Below, in pieces: positions 23,560 through 28,631 of a stretch of 28,631 nucleotides of DNA. How positions within the stretch are numbered: the first letter of the stretch is position 1; every line of letters begins with the position of its first letter. The translations under genes were made by a program, and so were the position numbers. The notes beneath the pieces were generated by a model. The model was not told the origin of the DNA. It was given only the letters and a program-made list of their open reading frames with translations, and ran no database searches. The DNA is from Syntrophomonas sp. UBA4911 (GTDB taxonomy: Bacteria; Bacillota; Syntrophomonadia; Syntrophomonadales; Syntrophomonadaceae). Where the stretch lies: positions 1-28,631 of the forward strand of contig DHCD01000046.1 in NCBI GenBank assembly GCA_002398105.1, given 5' to 3'.

Positions 23560-24993
23560 TTGGAGGGAAATAAACTGGATAAAGCAATACTGGAAAAAGT
23601 TTTAGAGGAAGCCTTAAAAAAGGGCGGGGACTTTGCCGAGATATACATTGAAGAAAAGCAATTGAGCAATGTTTTTTGCGAGGATGACCGGATCGAAAAG
23701 GTCAACAGCGGCAGGGAAAAAGGGGCCGGGATCAGAGTGGTCAGGGAAGGCAGGACCGCTTATGTCTATACTAGTGACCTGAGCGAAGAAGGTTTGCTCA
23801 AAGCGGCTGCCGCAGCCCGGTATTCAGCAGTTGCCGGGTCAGAACCCCATTCGATAGCCCTCGCTTCAAAAAAGCCTGCCTTTGATCTGAATTGTAAAAG
23901 ATTGCCTGCAGCAGTAAGTTTCGACGAAAAGGTTGAACATGTATTGGCAGCCAATCAAAGCGCCCGCGACGTTGCCGATGAGATCCGCCAGGTTACGGTG
24001 GCGGTGGGTGATCTGTACAAGAAAGTCATTATAGCCAACAGTGACGGAGATCTGGCCGAGGATGAACGCACCCGCATCAGGTTGACAGTCAGCGCGGTGG
24101 CTTCCCGGGACGGCATTATTCAAACCGGTTATGAATCGGCCGGAGGAGCATGCGGCTGGGAACTGCTGGACGAGGTTGACTTTGAGAACATGGCGGAAAA
24201 GGCGGCCCGTTTGGCGGTTGGCATGCTTTCAGCCCGCCCCGCCCCGGCCGGGCGTATGCCGGTGGTGATGTCCTCGGAAGCGGGCGGGACTATGGTGCAT
24301 GAAGCCTGCGGCCACGGACTGGAGGCCGATTTGGTTCAGAAGGGCCTCTCCGTGTATAAGGATAAATTGGGGGAAAAGGTAGCGGCTGATGGGGTAAGTG
24401 TTATTGATGACGCTACCCTGGCGGGCAAGTATGGTACCTTCCGCTTTGACGATGAAGGCAATTTCGGTCAGCGTACGGTTTTGATCAATGACGGGATACT
24501 GGAACAGTATATGTATGATCGCTTAACGGCGGCCAAGGATGGCCGGGATTCCACCGGCAACGGGCGGCGCGAATCTTATCAGGATAAACCCATACCGCGC
24601 ATGAGCAACACCTTTATTGCTTCCGGCCGGGACGATCCGGAAGCAATTATCAGCTCGACTCCTTGGGGTTTGCTGGTTAAAAAGATGGGCGGGGGACAGG
24701 TCAATACCACCAATGGTGATTTTGTGTTTGATGTTCAGGAAGCTTATCTTATAGAAGATGGCGAAGTTAAATACCCGGTGCGGGGGGCTAACCTGACCGG
24801 CAACGGGCCCAGGGTTTTAAACAGCATTGATATGATTGGCAGTGATCTGGGATTCGGCATCGGGGTGTGCGGTAAAGACGGGCAGGGAGTACCGGTATCT
24901 GATGCCCAGCCCACCATCCGCATTAGGGAATTGACGGTGGGAGGAACCGCACCGGCCAACGGTCCCCAAAAGCGCAGGATCAGGCGAATGTAG
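23560..24993 (+). CDS. tldD: TldD metalloprotease subunit
   Basis: Active subunit of the TldD/TldE zinc protease, which in other bacteria trims unfolded peptides and RiPP leader sequences. 477 residues as drawn. The zinc motif HEACGH is at residues 247-252, followed by GLEAD. C-terminal family segments (GRRESYQDKPIPRMSNTF, GGGQVNTTNGDF) are present. The TTG at 23560 has no ribosome binding site; GGAGGG (23562-23567) instead sits eight bases before a CTG at 23575, which would start the protein at LDKAILEKVLEEAL as relatives do. The real gene is probably 23575-24993. Partner tldE follows after 77 bp. Confidence 0.93.
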   Translation: MEGNKLDKAILEKVLEEALKKGGDFAEIYIEEKQLSNVFCEDDRIEKVNSGREKGAGIRVVREGRTAYVYTSDLSEEGLLKAAAAARYSAVAGSEPHSIALASKKPAFDLNCKRLPAAVSFDEKVEHVLAANQSARDVADEIRQVTVAVGDLYKKVIIANSDGDLAEDERTRIRLTVSAVASRDGIIQTGYESAGGACGWELLDEVDFENMAEKAARLAVGMLSARPAPAGRMPVVMSSEAGGTMVHEACGHGLEADLVQKGLSVYKDKLGEKVAADGVSVIDDATLAGKYGTFRFDDEGNFGQRTVLINDGILEQYMYDRLTAAKDGRDSTGNGRRESYQDKPIPRMSNTFIASGRDDPEAIISSTPWGLLVKKMGGGQVNTTNGDFVFDVQEAYLIEDGEVKYPVRGANLTGNGPRVLNSIDMIGSDLGFGIGVCGKDGQGVPVSDAQPTIRIRELTVGGTAPANGPQKRRIRRM

Positions 24994-25030
24994 CCGGGAT
25001 TGACGCGAGAATAGACGCCAATAGCTTCTG

Positions 25031-25043
25031 CGCCCAAAGGGCG
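25031..25043 (+). other. Small CGCCC-AAA-GGGCG hairpin between tldD and tldE
   Basis: Perfect 5-bp stem with a 3-base loop, followed by ATCTCAATTTTT and then the tldE ribosome binding site AGGAG. It is too small for a firm terminator; it could tune the tldD/tldE ratio or protect the transcript. Confidence 0.3.
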
Positions 25044-25070
25044 ATCTCAATTTTTAGGAGAGTGTTAGGT

Positions 25071-26411
25071 ATGAAAGATTTCTTGAGCAATGCCGGGCAG
25101 AAGGCCTTGGAGCTGGCCCGCAAAAAAGGGGTGGAGGCCGAAGCATTTCTGCTGCAGGGCCGGGAATTAGATATAGAAGTGATAGCAGGACAGGTTGAGA
25201 CCTTGAAGGAAGCCGGGGAAGCCGGCCTGGGCTTGCGGGTGATAAATAACGGCCGGCTGGGCTTTGTTTTTACCAGTGATCTTTCCGACCAGGCCATAAG
25301 GCAGGCCGTAGATGATGCCATAAGCATTTCCCGTTATACCGAGGCCGATCCCCATAACTGCCTCCCCCAGGGTAATTACGACTACCCCGTGCTGGAGGTC
25401 TATGATGCGAATATACCGGAAACCAGCCTGGAGGAAAAGATAGAGATGGCCCGGGAAGTGGAGCGAAAAGCGTTGGCCCTTGATCCCCGGATCAGTATTG
25501 TGGAGCGGGCCGGTTATGAAGACAGCGAATTTACCAGTGTTATAATGAATACCAGTGGGCTTTATGCCAGCGGCAGCGGCAATTTTTGCGGAATCTATAT
25601 CTTCCTGGTGGCAGAGGAAGACGGTGATGCTCAGAATGGCTTTTCAGTAATGATGAAGAAGAACTATAAAGAGCTGGATCCTGCCTTTACCGGACAGGAA
25701 GCTGCCGTTAACGCGGTCAGGGCCTTAAAGGCCCGTACCATAGGTTCAGCTCACCTGCCCTGTGTAATGGACCCCTATGTGGCCACCCGTTTTCTTAGCC
25801 TGCTGGCCCAGATGGCAGATGCCCAGATGGTGCAGAAGGGAAAATCCCTTCTGGCCGGAAAACTGGAGCAGTTGGTGGCTTCACCGGCAGTTACCCTGGT
25901 GGACGACGCCACCTTCAGCGGGGGGATCGGCAGCTTTCCTTTTGATGGTGAAGGGGTTGCGGCTCGAAGCAACACGGTCATAAAAGACGGAATCCTGACC
26001 GGCTATCTTTATGACAGCTATACCGCCAGTAAAGCCGGGGTGGAATCGACCGGCAACGGACAACGAGGCTCATTCCGCAGTCTTCCGGCAGTGGGGACCA
26101 GCAATTTTATCCTGCAGGCAGGCAGCAAAAGCCCGCAAGATTTATATGGGGATATCCAAAAGGGTCTATACATCACGGAAGTGATGGGAATGCATACCGC
26201 CAATCCCATTTCCGGGGATTTCTCCGTGGGTGCGGCCGGTATCATGATTGAAAACGGCCAATTGACCTTCCCGGTACGGGGGGCGACTATTGCCGGCAAC
26301 CTGGGAGATTTCTTCCGGGATATCGAGTCGTTAGGCAATGATCCCAGATTTTTCGGGGGGAAGGCGGCTCCCAGCATACGCCTCAAGAGTCTGAGCATAG
26401 CTGGGGAATAG
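25071..26411 (+). CDS. tldE: TldE/PmbA subunit of the TldD/TldE protease
   Basis: 446 residues from the ATG at 25071, ten bases after AGGAG (a GTG at 25062 is too close to the site). Same fold as TldD but without the HExxxH zinc motif, as expected for the structural TldE/PmbA partner. Recognisable segments: VESTGNGQRGSFRSLPAVGTSNF, LYITEVMGMHTANPISGDFSVGAAG and FPVRGATIAGNL. Adjacent to tldD, with which it forms the heterodimer. No RiPP precursor or modification gene is seen nearby, so the substrate is unknown. Confidence 0.94.
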   Translation: MKDFLSNAGQKALELARKKGVEAEAFLLQGRELDIEVIAGQVETLKEAGEAGLGLRVINNGRLGFVFTSDLSDQAIRQAVDDAISISRYTEADPHNCLPQGNYDYPVLEVYDANIPETSLEEKIEMAREVERKALALDPRISIVERAGYEDSEFTSVIMNTSGLYASGSGNFCGIYIFLVAEEDGDAQNGFSVMMKKNYKELDPAFTGQEAAVNAVRALKARTIGSAHLPCVMDPYVATRFLSLLAQMADAQMVQKGKSLLAGKLEQLVASPAVTLVDDATFSGGIGSFPFDGEGVAARSNTVIKDGILTGYLYDSYTASKAGVESTGNGQRGSFRSLPAVGTSNFILQAGSKSPQDLYGDIQKGLYITEVMGMHTANPISGDFSVGAAGIMIENGQLTFPVRGATIAGNLGDFFRDIESLGNDPRFFGGKAAPSIRLKSLSIAGE

Positions 26412-26427
26412 TAAAGGATGTGATAGT

Positions 26428-26880
26428 TTGAACCAAGGCATTCTGATTATAAACGGACCTAATCTCAATCTCCTGGGGCGCAGGGAACCGTCTCTTTATG
26501 GCAGCCAAAGCCTGGAGGAGATCAATCGGGATTTGCAAAGTATGGCTGCGGCGGCCGGCGTGAGGATAGATTTCTTTCAGTCCAATCACGAAGGCGAATT
26601 ACTGGACCGGATCCAGCAGGCACGGGACGATTTCGAGGTTATAATCATAAATGCCGGAGCCCTGTCCCATTACAGCATCGCTCTCCACGACGCTTTGCGG
26701 GCGGCTGCTATTCCGGTTATTGAGGTCCATCTGTCCAATATTTATACCCGGGAGGAATTCCGCCATTATTCCCTGATTGCGCCGGTAGCCCGGGGGGGTA
26801 TATTCGGCTTCGGGGCCCTGTCCTACCGCTTGGCTTTTCTGGCCGCCTGCGAGATCATAAAGGAAAATCAGGAAAGGTAA
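26428..26880 (+). CDS. aroQ: 3-dehydroquinate dehydratase, type II
   Basis: Dehydrates 3-dehydroquinate to 3-dehydroshikimate, third shikimate step. 150 residues, the normal size of the dodecameric type II enzyme. GPNLNLLGRREPSLYG carries the catalytic Arg and Tyr; FFQSNHEGELLDRIQ, the histidine segment IEVHLSNIYTREEFR and a closing GFGALSYRLAF follow. The middle reads INAGALSHYS where many relatives have INPGAYTHTS. The TTG start has AAGGA about ten bases upstream, 16 bp after tldE. It completes the aro set split by the pilus operon. Confidence 0.94.
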   Translation: MNQGILIINGPNLNLLGRREPSLYGSQSLEEINRDLQSMAAAAGVRIDFFQSNHEGELLDRIQQARDDFEVIIINAGALSHYSIALHDALRAAAIPVIEVHLSNIYTREEFRHYSLIAPVARGGIFGFGALSYRLAFLAACEIIKENQER

Positions 26881-26889
26881 ATATACTAT

Positions 26890-26917
26890 TTTACATATAA
26901 TGCTGGTACGGTAAAAT
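26890..26917 (+). promoter_or_regulatory. Candidate promoter for the pepP-efp pair
   Basis: TTTACA at 26890-26895, a 16-base spacer, TAAAAT at 26912-26917, in the 83-bp AT-rich gap after aroQ. One mismatch to consensus in each hexamer. Confidence 0.5.
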
Positions 26918-26963
26918 AAAACAGTAACTTGATTATGCTTAGAATAAATATAGGTGAGGATAA

Positions 26964-28031
26964 TTGCTAAACGAACGAATCAACCATATGCTGCTTTTAA
27001 TGGAGGCGAATAAGCTTGATGCCTTTCTGGTAAGCAAAGCAGAAAATATTCGCTATCTCTCCGGCTTTACCGGGGGCGAAGACGCCCGGCTGCTGTTGAG
27101 CCCGGAGCATCGTTATATATTGACTGATTCCCGCTACTTTGAGCAGGCGGCCAGGGAATGCCCAGGCTGGGAACTGGTAGAAAGCCGGCCGCCTGGTCTG
27201 GAGGAACTGCAAAGAGTTTCTGCCGGGATTAAACGCCTGGGGATTGAGAGCCATGCCGTCAGCTATCGTTCTTATCTGGAACTGGAAACCTCTCTTATCA
27301 TGGAGCTGGTACCGCTGATTGATATGGTGGAAGAGCTGCGGCAGATAAAAGATGAGGACGAACTGCGGATGATGCGGGCAGCAGCCCGTATCGGGGATGA
27401 GGTTTTCAGCAGCCTCTGCCGGCATAAAATAGTTCCGGGAGTAAGCGAAAGAGAACTGGCCAATGAGATCGTCTATCTTTTACGCCAAAAAGGCTGTGCC
27501 AGTGAAGCTTTTGCCACTATTGCCCTGGCGGGGGAAAATGCTGCTCTCCCCCATGGACATCCGGGTGACCGCAAGCTGAAAGCGGGCGATATGCTGACCC
27601 TGGATTTTGGAGGATTTTATGAAGGCTATGCCGCGGATATGACCAGGACCTTAGCTATTGGTGAAGCTGGGGACGATTTTAAATCCAGGTATCAGGCGGT
27701 ACTGGAAGCGCAGATGCTGGGCATATCATTGGTCAGGTCCGGTGCAAGCTGCCGCGAAATAGATACAAAAGTAAGAAAATGCCTGGGGCAACACGGTCTG
27801 GGTGAATACTTTCAGCATAGTACCGGCCATAGTCTGGGTCTGGAGATTCATGAGAGTCCGTCAATCTCCGCCCGCAGTGAGGCCATTCTCCAGGAAAATA
27901 TGGTCGTCACCGTGGAACCGGGCATTTACCTAGCAGGATGGGGAGGAATACGCATTGAGGATACGGTGATAGTCAAAAACGGGGGATGCGAAATCATAAC
28001 CCACAGTGATAAAAGCCTATTAATTATTTGA
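26964..28031 (+). CDS. pepP: Xaa-Pro aminopeptidase (M24 family)
   Basis: Cytoplasmic metallopeptidase that removes N-terminal residues preceding proline. 355 residues: a creatinase-type N-terminal domain (LDAFLVSKAENIRYLSGF) and a pita-bread catalytic domain with the five metal ligands D214, D225, H289, E318 and E332 all in place (LDFGG, ADMTR, TGHSLG, VEPGIY, RIEDT). TTG start at 26964 preceded by AGGTGAGGA. It is 12 bp upstream of efp, a pairing common in Firmicutes; loss of N-terminal residues before proline and EF-P both concern proline-rich proteins, which may explain it. Confidence 0.94.
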   Translation: MLNERINHMLLLMEANKLDAFLVSKAENIRYLSGFTGGEDARLLLSPEHRYILTDSRYFEQAARECPGWELVESRPPGLEELQRVSAGIKRLGIESHAVSYRSYLELETSLIMELVPLIDMVEELRQIKDEDELRMMRAAARIGDEVFSSLCRHKIVPGVSERELANEIVYLLRQKGCASEAFATIALAGENAALPHGHPGDRKLKAGDMLTLDFGGFYEGYAADMTRTLAIGEAGDDFKSRYQAVLEAQMLGISLVRSGASCREIDTKVRKCLGQHGLGEYFQHSTGHSLGLEIHESPSISARSEAILQENMVVTVEPGIYLAGWGGIRIEDTVIVKNGGCEIITHSDKSLLII

Positions 28032-28043
28032 TGGAGGGATAAG

Positions 28044-28601
28044 ATGATATCGGTTAATGATTTTAAAACCGGAGTGACTATTGAATTGGATGGACAGGCC
28101 TGGCAGGTAGTAGAGTTTCAGCATGTCAAACCGGGAAAAGGCGCGGCTTTTGTCCGGGCCAAACTTAAGAATGTCAAGACCGGGGGCTCGGTTGAAAAAA
28201 CCTTCCGCGGAGGGGAAAAAGTTCCCCGGGCTCATCTGGACCGGAGAGAGATGCAGTACCTCTATAATGACGGCGAGGGCTATGTTTGCATGGATACCGA
28301 AAATTACGAGCAGATCTCCATCAGCGCGGAAGCCATAGGCGAAGGCGTTAAATGGCTGCTGGAGAATATGAACATACAGGTGCTTATGTTTCAGGGTAAT
28401 ATAATCGGTATTGAACTGCCTAACTTCGTAGAAATGGAAGTAGTGGACACCGAACCGGGAGTAAAGGGCGACACCGCTACCGGGGCCACCAAAAATGCCA
28501 CTTTGGAAAGCGGCGCGACGGTTAAAGTGCCTCTGTTTATCAACACCGGCGACAGAATCAGGATAGATACCCGTATTGGTGAATATCTGGATAGGGCATG
28601 A
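28044..28601 (+). CDS. efp: Translation elongation factor P
   Basis: Relieves ribosome stalling at polyproline stretches. 185 residues, full length, three beta-barrel domains. The tip loop reads [10 protein letters not shown] with Lys32 as the residue that can be modified (5-aminopentanol in Bacillus subtilis). The C-terminal signature segment [31 protein letters not shown] is intact in its key residues. ATG at 28044 after GGAGGGATAAG. A strong terminator follows directly. Confidence 0.97.
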   Translation: MISVNDFKTGVTIELDGQAWQVVEFQHVKPGKGAAFVRAKLKNVKTGGSVEKTFRGGEKVPRAHLDRREMQYLYNDGEGYVCMDTENYEQISISAEAIGEGVKWLLENMNIQVLMFQGNIIGIELPNFVEMEVVDTEPGVKGDTATGATKNATLESGATVKVPLFINTGDRIRIDTRIGEYLDRA

Positions 28602-28603
28602 TC

Positions 28604-28631
28604 AAAAGGCTGCGGGAAGCAGCCTTTTTTT
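28604..28631 (+). terminator. Rho-independent terminator after efp
   Basis: GGCTGC (28608-28613) pairs with GCAGCC (28619-28624) around a 5-base loop, followed by at least seven T residues to the window edge; the preceding AAAA extends the stem. Classic intrinsic terminator, starting three bases after the efp stop. Confidence 0.92.

Overview
The window (28.6 kb) looks like chromosomal DNA of a Clostridia-type Firmicute with moderate G+C. The best guess is a member of the Syntrophomonadaceae, inferred from the conserved order of the aro, pilus, tldD/tldE, aroQ, pepP and efp genes and from the strong G-rich ribosome binding sites with many GTG and TTG starts. The genus is inference. No rRNA, tRNA, CRISPR array or complete transposase gene was seen.

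Layout. 1-606: the 5' end of a minus-strand exported or membrane protein (possibly a membrane pyrophosphatase) with a long leader. 607-1227: a CoA-pyrophosphatase-type Nudix hydrolase (minus). 1527-3918: a three-gene polar amino acid ABC transporter closed by a long hairpin. 4066-10389: a metabolic run of galT-like, YqeG-type phosphatase, aroE, a lone prepilin, a UPF0316 membrane protein, aroC, aroK and aroB. 10444-11564: a minus-strand DUF421/DUF4363 pair. 11678-11866: a tiny ferritin-like protein with its own promoter. 11921-13246: an unrecognised coiled-coil membrane protein (minus). 13389-23426: a type IV pilus operon (pilB, pilC, pilin, pilD, three minor-pilin genes, pilM, pilN, pilO) driven by a consensus sigma-A promoter. 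23560-26411: a tldD/tldE protease pair. 26428-28601: aroQ, a Xaa-Pro aminopeptidase and efp, ending in a clean terminator.

How it works together. The pilus genes encode the assembly ATPase, platform protein, prepilin peptidase, pilin, minor pilins and the PilMNO alignment complex. No retraction ATPase (pilT) or secretin lies in the window; absence of a secretin fits a monoderm. Five shikimate-pathway enzymes (AroE, AroC, AroK, AroB, AroQ) flank the pilus block, as if a pilus cluster were embedded in an aro-pepP-efp neighbourhood.

The most unusual object is a 303-bp element at 16956-17258, between the pilin gene and pilD. It has perfect 18-bp terminal inverted repeats and many internal stem-loops. 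It looks like a small mobile element or a large structured RNA. A 15-base piece of its left end recurs in inverted orientation near position 480. Other points of interest are two genes (DUF421 and tldD) whose best ribosome binding site points to a CTG codon, an AT-rich 3' half in the pilin gene just before the element, and a very long PilX-like protein.
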